Below, piece by piece: positions 13,790-25,731 of a DNA stretch of 64,000 nt. The position numbers and the translations under genes are program-made. Origin of the DNA: Sitta carolinensis (lineage: Eukaryota > Chordata > Aves > Passeriformes > Sittidae); NCBI GenBank assembly GCA_032173965.1, contig JAVUNC010000004.1, positions 2,990,501-3,054,500 of the forward strand, in the 5' to 3' direction. The stretch's first letter is position 1, and each line of letters opens with the position of its first letter. The notes beneath the pieces were generated by a model. The model was given only the letters and a program-made list of their open reading frames with translations, had not been told where the DNA came from and searched no databases.

Positions 13790-14052
13790 GCAGAGGGGAT
13801 GGTTTTAAATTTGGAGAGGCTACGTTTAGAGATCAGGGAGGAATTGTTTCCTGTGAGGGTGGTAAGGCCCTGGCACAGGGTGCCCAGAGAAGCTGTGGTT
13901 GCCCTTGGATCCCTGGAAGTGTCCAAGGCCAGGCTGGACAGGGCTTGGAGCAGCCTGGGCTAGTGGAAGGTGTCCCTGCCCATGGCAGGGGTCAGACTAG
14001 ATAAGCTTTTAAGTCCATTCCAAGCCAAGCCATTCTGTGATTCTGTGATCCT
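13790..14052 (+). mobile_element. CR1 3' fragment
   Basis: Plus sense, GAGGGTGGTAAGGCCCTGG through TTCTGTGATTCTGTGATCC. It lies head-to-tail with the preceding fragment. Confidence 0.85.
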
Positions 14053-15106
14053 GCTGATCCTGCTTAGGACAGGTCAGGAATCCCTCCCAGAAATCTCCAG
14101 GTGAGAATGGCACTCATTGCTCTTTCAAGTCACTGCAGCCCAAGGTGCTGTGAGGATGCAGTGTGCCTGGAGTGTGGCTGTTCATTAATTAACATTCCAG
14201 GGAGAAGCTGCCGGTTCCACTCCTGTGAGCAAGTTTCCCTCCTCGGGGTGGCTGCAGCTCCCAGCTGCCAGGAGGATTTGGTGCAAGGTGGTCGGGCCAG
14301 CAGGGTGAGAGGCAGCAAACTCCTGTTTTCAGGAGCTGGGGTAGTGTTGTGACACTCCAGGGACAAGCACACACCCTGTTCCTTGCTCTGAGTTTCTCAC
14401 AGGGAGTCCAACAACCTTGGTTTGCTCGTATGTGCTTTCAGGTTATCATGTACACCACTGCTTCCAGCTCCTTGTCAGCAGCTCTTTTATCACCTCTTGA
14501 TTAAACAAAACAGTTAAATCCTTATCCCTTATCATGTGTCGATCCTGAGACGTGTCTGTGTGGCACAATATTCAAACCGGCTCCCAGCACCACTTGTTTC
14601 AAGGAGCACAGATGGGCTTCAGGTTAATTTTAGGTGTAATATTTTGCTGAATCAGGATCTTCCCCTGCAAAGGACAACTTCCTAGGCACAGAGAGGGCAG
14701 TGCAAGGAGACATCCCTGTTGCTGCAGGAGACACAGGCTAACAGTGTTTTTTGCAGGAGAAAATGTGCATGGGAGGACCTCACAGCTTCCTCCTGAGCCT
14801 GAAAGTCTACCTGGAATTGCTTGATAAGGTTGCTGATAGAGGGTGACTTGAGAGCTGGAACTCATGTGAGGGCTGAAGCCATGACAGCCATCCAGCTTTA
14901 GGAGGGATCTCAGTGTTTTCCATGTATTTTCTATCCCTGTTGTTCATTCATCCATCCAGGCTGTGCGTGGGCCTCAGTGAGTCCAGTGCTTGGATTTTTC
15001 CTGCCAGATGGGGATGTATTCACCTCTGAGTTTCCCGTCTAAAGTGCTTGAACCACAGCTTGGGTCTCAACAGGTGAGTTGAGAGGCAACACTGCTGGGG
15101 AATGGA

Positions 15107-15545
15107 CTCACAGAGTCATGGAATAGTTTGGGACAGAAGGGACCTTAGAGATCATCTTGTTGCAATACCCTGCCATGGACAGGGACACCTTCCACTTTCC
15201 ACTCTCCCAGGCTGCTCCAAGCCCTGTCCAGCCTGGGATCCAGGGGCAGCCACAGCTTCTCTGGGCACCCTGTGGCAGAGCCTCATCACCCTCTGAGAAA
15301 ACAGTTCCTTCCTAACTCTTCCCTCTTCCCTGGAAGTTTGAAGCCTTTCCACTCATCCTATCACTCCATGCCTTTGCCAAAAGTCCCTCTCCTTTTTTAT
15401 AAGCTCCCTTCAATTACTGGAAGGTCACAAATAGGTCTTCCTTTCCAGACTGAACAACCCTTGCTTTTCTAGCCTGTTTTCCTAGGAGAGATGCTCCAGC
15501 CCTCAGATAATCTTTGTGGCCTCCTCTGCACTGATTTCCCAGGAC
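15107..15545 (-). mobile_element. CR1 3' fragment
   Basis: Reversed tail CAGAGTCATGGAATAG, then the GCAGCCACAGCTTCTCTGGG module and an older, diverged 5' side. Confidence 0.8.
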
Positions 15546-16267
15546 TTCTCCTTTTTACCTCAGAAGAGCTTGGACATGGCCCCAAAACACTCTCCCCAAG
15601 TAGGCTGTGTGGGTTTTGTGGACAGAGATGATGGATGGCTCTCAGAGCACTGCAACAAAGCCTGTTTTCTGTGATTCCCTCTGTACCTCCCCCCAGAGCT
15701 CAGGGAGCTGTGGATCCAGGTGTGTTTGACAGTGTGAAGGCAGAGTAACAGTCTGGCAGCTGGGCCCCGCTGGGAAATCCTCTGCCTGCCTGGAGCTGGC
15801 TCCCAACGTCAGGGAGCTGCAATCATGACCAGAGGTGATACCTTCATTTCCAGGTGCTTCTGCTCTTTCAGCTATTTGCCTCCCAAAATCACTCCTTATT
15901 GCTATGTGTGAAAACCTCCACCACTGTGTGAAATTACTGTGGATCGGGCGGGAGCGGATCCCTGGTGCTGGCTTTCAAAAGGATATTTCACAGCTCTCTG
16001 CTTGCTGGGAAACATCCATTCCTGCTCCAGCCTGTGCTGACCTCCAGATATCACAGCTTTCACAGCCTCCTGATGCAGAGCTTGGGCCCTGTAAGCAAAG
16101 ATGCAGCCCCTTGGAGGTTTAGGTTTGAAGGGCACTAATTTGAGTTCCCCTGTACCCCCACAGTGGGTACTTTTGTCTGAGCACTTGTCACATTATAGCT
16201 GGATGCACTTTTCTCCAAGATGCTGCTTTTCTGGACCCTCTTCTTCCCTCCAAATGTCCCCCCAAAA

Positions 16268-16480
16268 AAATTGTTCCCTGTGAGGGTGATAAAGCCCTGG
16301 CACAGGGTGCCCAGAGAAGCTGTGGCTGTGGTTGCCCCTGGATCCCTGGGAGTGTCCAAGCCAGGCTGGACAGGGCTTGGAGTAACCTGGGCTAGTGGAA
16401 GGTGTCCCTGCCCCAGCAGGGGGTGGAACTTAATGGTCTTTAAGGTCCCTTCCTACCCAACCCATTCTAGGGTTTTAAGA
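16268..16480 (+). mobile_element. CR1 3' fragment
   Basis: Plus sense, TTGTTCCCTGTGAGGGTGAT through CCCTTCCTACCCAACCC. Confidence 0.85.
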
Positions 16481-16639
16481 ACTGTGCAGTGCTTGTTTTT
16501 TTTCTCTTGCATATGTTGGAAATCTTAATTAGGGTGGGACCACACAGGCTCTGATTTCCCTGATTTATGCACATAAATACCCCAATCCTCAGCCCCATCA
16601 ATGCAGCCTGCACCCATCAGGTTATGTTTGTTCTCTGGT

Positions 16640-16735
16640 TTGCAAGAGAACCATGGGATATCCTGAGCTGGAAGGGACCCACTAGGATCATTAAATCCAA
16701 CTCCTATCCCTGCACAGGACAGTGGCTTTTCATTG
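16640..16735 (-). mobile_element. Old CR1 tail fragment
   Basis: GAGCTGGAAGGGACCCACTA and CATTAAATCCAACTCC match an older CR1 3' end. Confidence 0.6.
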
Positions 16736-16800
16736 ACACAGAAACCAATAGCTTCTCATGGGAGGGAGATCAGTGTTTCAGTGTTTGCTGAGGAGGGAAT

Positions 16801-16990
16801 TATAGAATCACACAATGGTTTGGGTTGGAAGGACCTGAAAACCCACCTCATTCCACCCCCCTGCCATGGGAAGGGACACCTTCCATAGACCACGTTGCTC
16901 CAAGCCCTGTCCAACCTGGCCTGGAACACCTCCAGGGCTGGGGAGTCCACACCATCTCTGGGCACTTATGAAGGCTCCTTCATCACTCCT
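16801..16990 (-). mobile_element. CR1 tail fragment
   Basis: TAGAATCACACAATGGTTTG, then GCTCCAAGCCCTGTCC. Confidence 0.8.
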
Positions 16991-17635
16991 CGCTCCTGAA
17001 CTGGACAAAGCATCATCTTCAGTCTCCCAGGATATTCCAGACTCCACTGCATAGTGCCCTGTGTGTTTTTGCTGGCGTTCCAGGCCAGGTTTGCTGCCGG
17101 GGTGCTCTCCAGCCGTGGATTTCCCCGTGCACAGTGCCTCGCTGCAGCACACCAATCACACCCAGCCCCTTCCGTGACCTCCCCAGCTCCTGCACAGCAA
17201 TTGCCATTCCCACTTAGACCACCAGCTCATCAAACCCTCCTTCCTGCCTCCGGCCATGGCCAAAACCGGGGGCTCCCGAGGTTGCCTCCATCTCCCTCCA
17301 AAGGGAGGGCAGGGTTCTGGGTGTGCGGGTGGAACAGCTCTCCCCGGCTGCTGCCAGAGATCCACTTATGCACTGGAGCATGAGATTTGATTACCTTTAT
17401 TACAGGATCTTCGCATGCAGAGCTGCAAGTGTTCGTGGTCATGCAATTATCCAGTCACAGCAGTTGACTCAGTGACCTTCTTTGGCAGTGAAGTTCGTAA
17501 ATTGGCTTTACACAGTGGAGGGACCTCTGAATCCCTGCTCCTCCATTGAACTTCATCTTCACCGAGTGGCATCCAGTGACTTGTGTCATGCAGAGCAGGG
17601 AAAAGTGGATAGAGAGTTTCAGGACTGTGGTTTCC

Positions 17636-17640
<5 letters not shown>

Positions 17641-17670
<30 letters not shown>

Positions 17671-17671
17671 C
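17641..17671 (+). repeat. Poly-T homopolymer of about 30 nt
   Basis: Pure T run after CTTCTC. Confidence 0.95.
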
Positions 17672-17884
17672 ATTTGAGTATCCTCAAACTCTTCTGTTGT
17701 CTTTACAAAATATTTTTTGATGTTTGACTGTTTTATTTCCTGAATGAACAAAAGCTTGTGCAGCTCGTTAGGGTGTTCTAGCACCCTGGAGAACAGGTGA
17801 AGATAACCCATGAAATGTCCAACTCATCTTTTGGCTTCTCTGGGCAAAAATCTCAGGTATGTTTGGGAAAATACACAAATAATA

Positions 17885-18690
17885 ATGGAATCCCACAATG
17901 GTTTGAGCTGGAAGGGTCATTAAAGCTCATCCCAGTCCCATCCCCTGCCATGGATGGGGTCTCCTTCCACTATCCCAGGCTGCTCCAAGCCCCATCCAAC
18001 CTGGCCTTGGACACTGCCAGGGATCATGGAGCAGCCACAGCTGCTCTGGGCACCCTGTGCCAGGGCCCCACCACCCTCACAGGAAACAATTCCTTCCCAA
18101 ATTTCCATCTCTCCCTGCCCTCTGGCAGTGGGAAGCCATTCCCTGTGTCCTGTCCCTGCATGCCTTGTCCCCAGTCCCTCTCCAGCTCTCCTGGAGTCCC
18201 TTTAGGCTCTGCAAGGGGCTCTGAGCTCTCCCTGGAGCCTTCTCTTCTCCAGGTGAGCCCCCCCAGCTCTCCAGCCTGGCTCCAGAGCAGAGGGACTCCA
18301 GCCCTTGGAGCAGCTCCGTGGCCTCCTCTGGTCTCTCTCCAGCAGCTCCACTCCTCCTGCTGTTGGCCCCAGGGCTGGGGCAGCTCTGCAGGTGGGGTCT
18401 CACCTGAGGGGTCAGAGGGGCAGAATCCCCCCTCTCCTGCTGCCCACACTGGGGATCAGCCCAGGGCATGATCGTGGCTGTGTCATGTCCAGGTCTCTTC
18501 CATCAGCCCCCCCAAATCTCTCTCCCCAGGAGAAGTCCATTCTCCTCCCAGCCCCTTCTTGTGCCTGGGATTGCCCAGACCAAGGTGTAGGACCTTGCAA
18601 TTGGCCTTGTTGCACTGGATGAGGTTCACATGGACCCACTGCTCCAGCCTCTCCTGGCCCCTCTGGATGACAAAAGGCAAGGAAGGTCAT
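17885..18690 (-). mobile_element. CR1 LINE 3' fragment, longest in the window
   Basis: About 800 bp, from the reversed tail to the module GATGAGGTTCACATGGACCC near 18620. The 224-codon open frame inside it is CR1 sequence read antisense. Confidence 0.88.
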
Positions 18691-21299
18691 TTCAAGGACT
18701 GACACCATCTGAGACCCAGCAGATGAGAGCAGATGATGAGTTCACTCCTTTAAATTTCAGGAATCTGAGTACAATTTGGCCAGGGCTCACATTTCTCAGT
18801 GAAAACGCACCAGGTATCACAAGAAACAGGGAAGGAAACAGAAGGAAAAAAAAATGTTTCTTTTAAGGAAAACAGTGCCACAAAATAATATTTTAGCATC
18901 TCTTCCAGCACATGCTGCTGCAGCCTAGAGTGCAAGGAGCTGTAAAAGTGACTAAAGCAAGAGCCTCCAGAGCGGATTGCTCAAGTGAAAGGAAGCTGGG
19001 ATGAAATGCCAGCCAGCCCCGTCGGTCCCTCACCCAGCACTGCTCAGAAATGCCTGATGCTTTCTGACTGGATAGCCAGGCCTGGAGTAATTACTCAATT
19101 CCAGCATTTTCACTTTTAAAGCGAAAAAGAGACTTCTTATCTTTGCATGAGTTACAATTTTGCCTCGTATTTTATGAGCTGACACTGCTGGTGAAGGTCT
19201 TTGCTTCTGGTTTGCTCTGCTCCTGGTCCTCGTGGCTAATTCCTACTAACTGGGATTAAAATCCCTGGGGCTATGGCTTCAAGTGGAAATGAAGCTATTT
19301 AGGGCACAGATCTTCACCCCTACTGCTGAAATGCTCACTTCAGCTCAGGTGGAACATTGGCTGGGATAACCTGGGACGTTCAGGAGTAAACATGGATCAG
19401 GAACCATTCCCCATGGACCATCTGGAAGGATCATCCTGTTTGGAAGAATGAGAAAGTTTAATATCCAGTTTAATAATCCCTTTCCTTCCCTTCCCAAACC
19501 TTCCCAAACCTTCTCAAACCTTCCCAAACCTTCCCTTCCCAAACCTTCCCGCACCTTCCCATGCCTTCCCACACCTTCCCTTCCCACATCTTCCTTTCCC
19601 ACATCTTCCCTTCCCAGCACCATGGATGCTGGGAGCTGAAACACTGGCCTCCAAAACCTTGGGATTCCCAACCCCATTCCAGCTAAAAGCAGAACAATTT
19701 TTGGGGTAATAGCATCACTTTGCCTCTTTTTCCAGCTCTCCATGCAGCCCACGAGTCCTTCCCTCCTACCAGACCACTCTTTCCCGAGGGGAATCACAGT
19801 CACCAAACCTCCCTGATACTCTAAAACCTGGCATTGCTAAGCCATTCCCTATTTCTCCAGCCCAGCCACCTCCCCCACACTCTTTCCTTCTCTAATATCC
19901 AAGGAGCCCCAGCCAGCTTAGCATCACCTCCTCTAATAGCATAAGCCCTGGATGAATCCCTTTGATTTTAGGGCACCCGGTGGCTGGAATTCTTTGCCTT
20001 GTTCCAAGTGCTTGGGTCTTTTCTGTTATTTCTGTGCTGGATATTCAGGGCATGGGAAGATGGGTTATTGTTGGGATTTTAGAGTCAGCATTTGTTTTTA
20101 GAAAAGAAAACAGGTGCAGCAGAGGGGTCTATATCATACATCCTCAGGAGGCAAAAATTGAGTAACAAGTTTAAGTCATCATGATAAAAAGTTCCCTTTA
20201 AAAAAAAAAGAAATCACAATTCTTACTGTTTGGAGCAAATATTCCCAGTATTGGTCAGCTTAATCCTCTTCCCATGCCTGCCAAAAATAAAAAACAGCTT
20301 TGGGACAGTCAGTTTATTTGTATTTGATGGGTTTTTTGGGTCTAGGTTAAAGGTCACAGCTTGGTCAGAGGTGGCAGGGAGGACAAACAATGGAGATGTG
20401 GTGCTGACAGGCATGTGGGGGTGGAAATTCCTGGAAGCTCTGGATATGCTGGCTCTGATTTTATTTGGGTTTTGTCAAGCTAATTAGAAAGTGCTGCACA
20501 CTCATGCATTGGCAGATCCTAAACATTGTGGTGTTGGCTGGCTGGGTAAACACAAGTGGGATTGGAGAGAGGGCCGTGCTTTGGGATATCCTGGAGAGAT
20601 GGAGAAGGGTGGAAAAGGGAGGCAGGGCTGGGGATTTTCTTTGGCAATGCAACACAGGCCATTTCCCTTTGTCCACGATGGGCTAAATTCCTCACTCCTG
20701 GAAAAGATGAGCAGACTGGAGGCACAAAAGAGAAGGAAAACAGATGAGGCATCCATAAGAAATGCTTTGGAGTGGGGGCATAGCAGTGGTCCCAGCAGGA
20801 AGCCATTTATTCTCGGGATACTCACAAAGGGGCTTTGCCCAAGACATGTTTAAGCAGCTTATGGCCATTAGACAAATGTTTAATCTGCAGGAAAGTGGGC
20901 CACCAGGCAGGCAGGTGCTGCTTTTTGAGCCACGGAGCAGCTGGGTCTGGGAGAGAGGGCAGGGAGGCACCCTGGGGACGGGAGGAGTGCAGGGTTGGCA
21001 CCTCAGGGCTCGGCAGGGCAGGTGTGGCCGCTGCAGAGGCTGAAAGGGTTCCTATGGAAAGGGGAAAGGATCCCCTGGAATCACCTGAGTGCTGCAGGGA
21101 TGGGCAAAGAGGCCCCAAAAAGGTTGTCCCAAGCCTAGCGGCACCTCTCCCACCCGTGTGTGACCTGCGGGACCTGAGGCAGCCAGGTGCAAGGTGCTTC
21201 AGACAAAATTCCAGACGTGCAGCCGCAGCCTCACAGAGAGGCACGGGAAGCCAGGCGGACACTCAGCAGCTCATTGCCAGCCCTGATCCCAGTTTGCCC
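18691..21299. other. Non-coding stretch with one minisatellite
   Basis: Apart from the 19478 array nothing firm is seen. A CCHC-like motif occurs in an open frame near 20875-20925. Confidence 0.5.
19478..19622. repeat. Minisatellite of CCTTCCCAAA / CCTTCCCACA units
   Basis: Tandem 10-bp-like units, about 140 bp, drifting to CATCTTCC near the right end. Confidence 0.85.
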
Positions 21300-21570
21300 T
21301 AAATAAAGACGTGGCTCGGGCTGCGGGAAATTGCTCCAGGCTGCGCCTCTCCGGGAGCGGGGCTGCGCTGCACCCGCGGGAGCGGCGCTGCCCGGGCAGC
21401 TGCCGTCATTTCGCAGTTTTCCAAGAGATGGCAGCCTTCCCTAAAGCTTCTCCCGGGCTCTCACCACGAGGCGTTTCACCTTGAGCCCCGGTGAAACCCG
21501 CACGGCGGCTGGCGCCTCGCTGGGATGCGGGGCTCTCGAGCTGCAGGGAGCTGCTAAAAGCCGCCTTTGC
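21300..21570. promoter_or_regulatory. CpG-rich patch, possible unannotated promoter
   Basis: A local run of CpG-containing words (GCGGGAGCGGCGCTGC, CCCGGGC, CACGGCGGCTGGCGCC) in otherwise CpG-poor DNA. No coding exon is recognised on either side. It could be a lncRNA or regulatory island. Confidence 0.3.
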
Positions 21571-21939
21571 AGCCGGGATTTTCCTGTTTCCTGCCTGGAG
21601 CAGTGGTCGTGGAGAAGGGATCTGGGTGTTCTCTTGGTTGTACATCACCCAAAGCTGCCTTCTTGATGTCCCGGGCTGTTCCTGTGGCACTCCTCACCAT
21701 CCATGGTACCTGGAGCAGCTTCTGTGGGAGGAGGTGTTTGATTTGGGAACTCCTGGAGGAAGTGTAGGTGCCAGTAATACACTGGCCTGGGCTCTCAGCT
21801 CCCTGTGATCTCTATTCCCACATTGTTCTTCCCTGCAGAAGGACACCAAGAGATGGTGGGATGAGCTCTGCCTCACAGTGCCTTTGCTGCATGGCTTTGT
21901 GGTCACCTACCCACAAAATTCCAGTGTGTCCCCTCAAGA

Positions 21940-22170
21940 AATCACAGAGTCATTGGGATGAATGAGTGGTTGGGATGGAAAAGACCTTAAAAAACCCTCT
22001 CAGTCACCCCCTGCCATGGGCAGGCACAACTTCTACTGTCCCAGGTTGCTCCAATCCCCATCCAGCCTGGGGATCCATTCACTTCCAGGAATCCAGGGTA
22101 TCCATAGCTTCTCTGGGCACCCTGTGCCAGGGCCTCTCCACCCTCACAAGATTCCTACCTTCCTCCCCAA
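21940..22170 (-). mobile_element. CR1 3' fragment
   Basis: ATCACAGAGTCATTGGGATG, then GGTTGGGATGGAAAAGACC and CTGTGCCAGGGCCTCTCC. Confidence 0.8.
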
Positions 22171-23267
22171 GGATTTTACTCTGCCTCAGTTTCATTGCAG
22201 CAGCTCATCAGGACTGGAAATGTCCCTTTATGCACCTGCCTAGTGCATCTCTGTTCTCCAGACTTTGGAAGTAGAAGATGGGAACACAAATACAAACCCC
22301 ATTCTTTCCCAAGCATCCCTTTTATCAGTTTGACCTTCGCTCCACATTGTATTTGCAGCCTGTGGAAAACTACAGGCACCAAACTGCAAATACAAACCAA
22401 CACCCTCAGCTCTGCTCCCCCTGCCCACTGTTTCACTGAGCCCACCAGTCCTAGAGAAAGAAGTCACACAGCCTATTCCTGGCTCTGTTCCCGTGGTCTT
22501 GGACACTCTGGAGGTGTCTATTCCAGTCCATTAAACAGTGCCAGGGCCTGTTTGCTGGGCCTTAGGCCAGCTGGCATTACCAGGCCATGTCCAGACTATC
22601 ACTGGTGTGTGAGCAACCCCCATCCCTCCACCATCCCTGTTCCTTACTGGTGAACACCTCTTCTGTTGTCCCCACCTGGCCCTTGGGCTGACTCCTGCAC
22701 CAAGTGAGACCTTCAGCAGGCTCTGATGACCCCAGCTCACTCCTGATGACCCCAACCTCCCTAAAAGATGAAGCTGTCACTTTCCACAGTGTATCCTCTG
22801 TTTTTCTCATATGAAACGATGGTGATCCATTTTTTAATTTGAGGTTTTAAATCCTTCCCCTTTGCTGTGAATTAAAACTGAGCAAAGCTGATTTCTTTCC
22901 TCTCAAAGAGAGAGAGGGCAGCCCTTTCCTCTGGGCTTAGGGTGACCTGGAGGTGCCATTGGGGTGACACTGGAGCTGAGGACATTGATGGGAACGGAAG
23001 GAAAACCTGGCCTTAAAAACCTGCAGAAGACAATTCCCTGGGCCATGGTGAGCTCTTCTCCAGGAAACTCTCCCAGTCTCCCCCAGGAGCAAGGTGTAGT
23101 GGCAGCACAGTCCCTGCAGCAGGGACTTCCAACTGCTCTTCCTGAGGCATTAGCAGAAAGTCACAGTGACAAACAGGAACTGGGATCAGCAAGGCATGAA
23201 GTTGATCTAGGGTTTTTTTATGCTTCGTTTTCCAAGAAAAAAGTGACCCAAGAAGAGCCCTAGAACA
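22171..23267. other. Non-coding stretch, nothing recognised
   Basis: Unique sequence without repeats or exons that could be supported. Confidence 0.5.
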
Positions 23268-23480
23268 TGGAATCACAAAGTTTATTGGGTTGGAAGGGAC
23301 CTTAAGGATTATTTTGTTCCAATCCCTGGCCATGGGCACGGACACCCTCCACTAGCCCAGGTTGTTCCAAGCCCCATCCAGCCTGGCCTTGGACACTTCC
23401 AGGGCTCCAGGGGCAGCCACAGCTGCTCTGGGCACCCTGTGCCAGCTGCAGCTCTGCTCCCACCAGTGGGTCAGGGATCA
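23268..23480 (-). mobile_element. CR1 3' fragment
   Basis: GGAATCACAAAGTTTATTGG, GGTTGGAAGGGACCTTAAGG, then GCTCTGGGCACCCTGTGCC. Confidence 0.82.
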
Positions 23481-23934
23481 CTTCCATGTACATCAGATTT
23501 TTCTCCTTCGTGTGTCCTCAGTGATGCCCAGAGATGCTGCCTCAGCTGAGAAGGAGCTGCTGGAGGGCACATTCCCCCTGCTGTGTCATTGGGAAGAATC
23601 TCCAGCCAGGAGGAATGCCAGGGGCTGTTTACCCTGTCAGGACAACTCTAAAACAAGGCTCAATGACACATGAAGGGACAGAACTGAAGTCTTTCTGGTG
23701 ACAAAAGTTAATTATCGCTGGCAATTTTCACATTCAGAAGCCACAGTGCAGTTTTTAGGCTGCACTAGCCCTGGCTGGATCTAATCTGTTATCTGAGATT
23801 GTGCCTCTCCCCTCCTGCTTCACCCTCCAGCAGCTCAGTCCCAAGGATCCTGTGCCTTCCAAGTGTTCCTGCACCACCACAGGGAGCTGCTCACACAGTC
23901 ATGGTCATTCCCAAATTGGCAGTTTAGGGGGTGA

Positions 23935-24115
23935 GGATTGGAGCCCCTCTGCTCTGGAGCCAGGCTGGGAGAGCTGGGGGTGCTCACCTGGAGAAGAGAA
24001 GGCTCCAGGGAGAGCTCAGAGCCCCTTGCAGAGCCTAAAGGGGCTCCAGGAGAGCTGGAGAGGGAGCTGGGACAAGGGATGGAGGGACAGGACAAGGGGA
24101 AATGGCTTCAACTGG
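23935..24115 (+). mobile_element. CR1 internal fragment without tail
   Basis: Plus-sense CCTCTGCTCTGGAGCCAGGC to GGAGGGACAGGACAAGGG. The terminal part is missing, so this is not a simple 5'-truncated insertion. Confidence 0.8.
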
Positions 24116-24246
24116 CAATATTTGCATTTGACCTCATCATGTCCATGAACAAGGACCTCTCTGGCAAGACTGAACAGACTTTTCCTGGTTCTCTGCACCC
24201 AAATTTTTAGAAGACAACAAACCACACAGAACATTTCAGGGTCTTT

Positions 24247-24252
24247 TTTATT
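24247..24252 (-). terminator. Polyadenylation signal of the 25005 ovodefensin gene
   Basis: AATAAA on the minus strand about 150 bp past the stop codon. Between stop and signal lies the roughly 40-nt homopolymer at 24280-24318, which reads as poly-U in the transcript. Confidence 0.55.
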
Positions 24253-24276
24253 GAAAGGAACAAAATCTTTTTCTAC

Positions 24277-24279
<3 letters not shown>

Positions 24280-24318
<39 letters not shown>
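24280..24318 (+). repeat. Poly-A homopolymer of about 38 nt
   Basis: Lies between the stop codon and poly(A) signal of the minus-strand OvoDB-type gene. Confidence 0.95.
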
Positions 24319-24320
<2 letters not shown>

Positions 24321-24398
24321 AAGAAGGAAACAAAGAAGAAACAAAATTTCTTCCAAACAAGAAGAAACCACTGCAAACATCACTTTCCATCCTCCTCT

Positions 24399-25005
24399 CT
24401 ACTTCCTTTTCCTGTGTGTCAGGCAGCAGTGCATCCTCCCACAGTCCTCAGTGTGCTCCTCCCTCTCTCCTTTGCCACAGGTCCTGGAGCAATGCCCTCT
24501 GCAGCTCCTTTTTGGCTGGCTCTTGGCTGTGGGAAGAAGGAAGGATCTGCATCTACACTGACTAATTCCTCTTGGTCACCAGCATGGTCCAGTGACCACG
24601 GTGGGACCCAGTTCCCACGGAGACCCACAGATCCTGGAGGTCTAAATTCATGAATGAGGTGATTCTGGAGATGAACTCTGCTCCAAAAGTCTTTTGAACC
24701 AAACCCAAAATAATTCTTCTTGCAGGACACATCCACACTTTCCTGGAAAACTTTTTTTCAATCCCAGAGTGATTTGGGTTGGAAGGGACCTTGATCCAGT
24801 CCCTTGGGCAGGGACAACTCCCACCATCCCAGGGTGCTCCAAGCCGTGTCCAACCTGGCCTTGAACACTTCCTGGAACACTTTCCCCTTAATTCCTTTAT
24901 GGTTCAGCCTTATCTCTCATTCTGCTCCACACAATTCTCCCCCTTACCTGGGGTGGCCATCAAGGCCATTAGGAAAACAGCAAAGACAACGTAGATGACC
25001 CTCAT
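24399..25005 (-). CDS. OvoDB-like: Ovodefensin, OvoDB-type spacing, strongly basic (two exons)
   Basis: Secreted six-cysteine antimicrobial peptide of the ovodefensin family, predicted to act in oviduct secretions and egg white. Exon 1 is 25005-24948 (58 nt) and encodes the signal peptide MRVIYVVFAVFLMALMATP. It ends in a phase-1 CAG/GTAAG donor. The intron is 421 bp and closes with TTCTTCCCACAG. Exon 2 is 24526-24399 and encodes 41 residues ending in TAG, giving 61 residues in total. Cysteine spacing is C-X3-C-X3-C-X11-C-X4-CC, with the family's conserved Gly two residues before the second Cys. The peptide is very basic (about 12 Lys/Arg against 5 Asp/Glu) and ends in THRKRK. The spacing matches the plus-strand gene at 32991, not the two gallin-type genes. 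No break is seen. The family and splice model are well supported; orthology to a named chicken or duck gene is inferred. Confidence 0.88.
24757..24885 (-). mobile_element. CR1 tail fragment in an ovodefensin intron
   Basis: GAGTGATTTGGGTTGGAAGG, then GTGCTCCAAGCCGTGTCC. Sits inside the 421-bp intron of the 25005 gene, in the gene's own orientation. Confidence 0.8.
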
Positions 25006-25090
25006 GGCTGGATATCCACCAGGATCACAGCAGCTCTGGGATGCAGCCTTGCAGGGAGATCTTGCTAAGAAAAAGGGCTGGAGACCTTGA

Positions 25091-25098
25091 TATTTATA
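25091..25098 (-). promoter_or_regulatory. TATA box of the 25005 ovodefensin gene
   Basis: TATAAATA on the minus strand, about 86 bp upstream of the ATG. This places transcription start near 25065 and leaves a 5' UTR of roughly 60 nt without needing a separate leader exon. Confidence 0.7.
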
Positions 25099-25731
25099 GA
25101 CATTTCCTGACAGAGAGGACAGCGTTAAGAGGAGCGTGACTTTGCTGGTGCCCAAGGACACATTGTTTGCTGCTTAATGGGACCTGGTGTCGCTCCAACC
25201 CAGTGGCCATCTGACAATGAGACCTCCACTCAGTGCCCATTTGGCTCTTTGAAGGGCTCTTGTGTGCTGGTGTCCCTCCCAGGAGAGCTGGGCTCCTCTT
25301 GGTCTGGCTGCCAAAACTTTTAGCACAGACAAATGTGACTGTGCCCCTGGTCAGGGCACTTGGTGCTGGCTTGTAGGAATGGTTGGGGTGATCAGTGTTA
25401 AAGCAATGATTTTGAGAGCCCTATTTCTCCCTTTCCAAAGCAGAGGCCTGAGAGGACTTGTGCTGCCCCAGCCTATCCCACCCTGGGCATTCCCAGCTGC
25501 CTGTCAAGATCCAGACCCCCTAGCAGAGCCAAATCCTGTGGCAATGGATATGCAAGTTGTTATCAAGCTGAAATGTCTTTCCTATCAGAAGAACCCTCTG
25601 GCTGCTGGAAGGTAAATTTTGCACATAAATTAACAGAACATAGCAAAATGCCAAGGGCAGAGATGGCCAGAGTGGCTCAGGCCTCTACTGCCCTCCCAAA
25701 GTGTCCTTCACCACAAACTGGGAAGAGCCAT

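Noticed and set aside
14101..14352. Cysteine-rich open frame that could suggest another defensin
   Set aside because: Cys spacing does not fit beta-defensin or ovodefensin patterns, there is no signal exon, and nothing lines up on splice sites.
17797..18471. 224-codon plus-strand open frame
   Set aside because: Antisense translation of a CR1 3' end; the same peptide words recur at every CR1 copy in the window.
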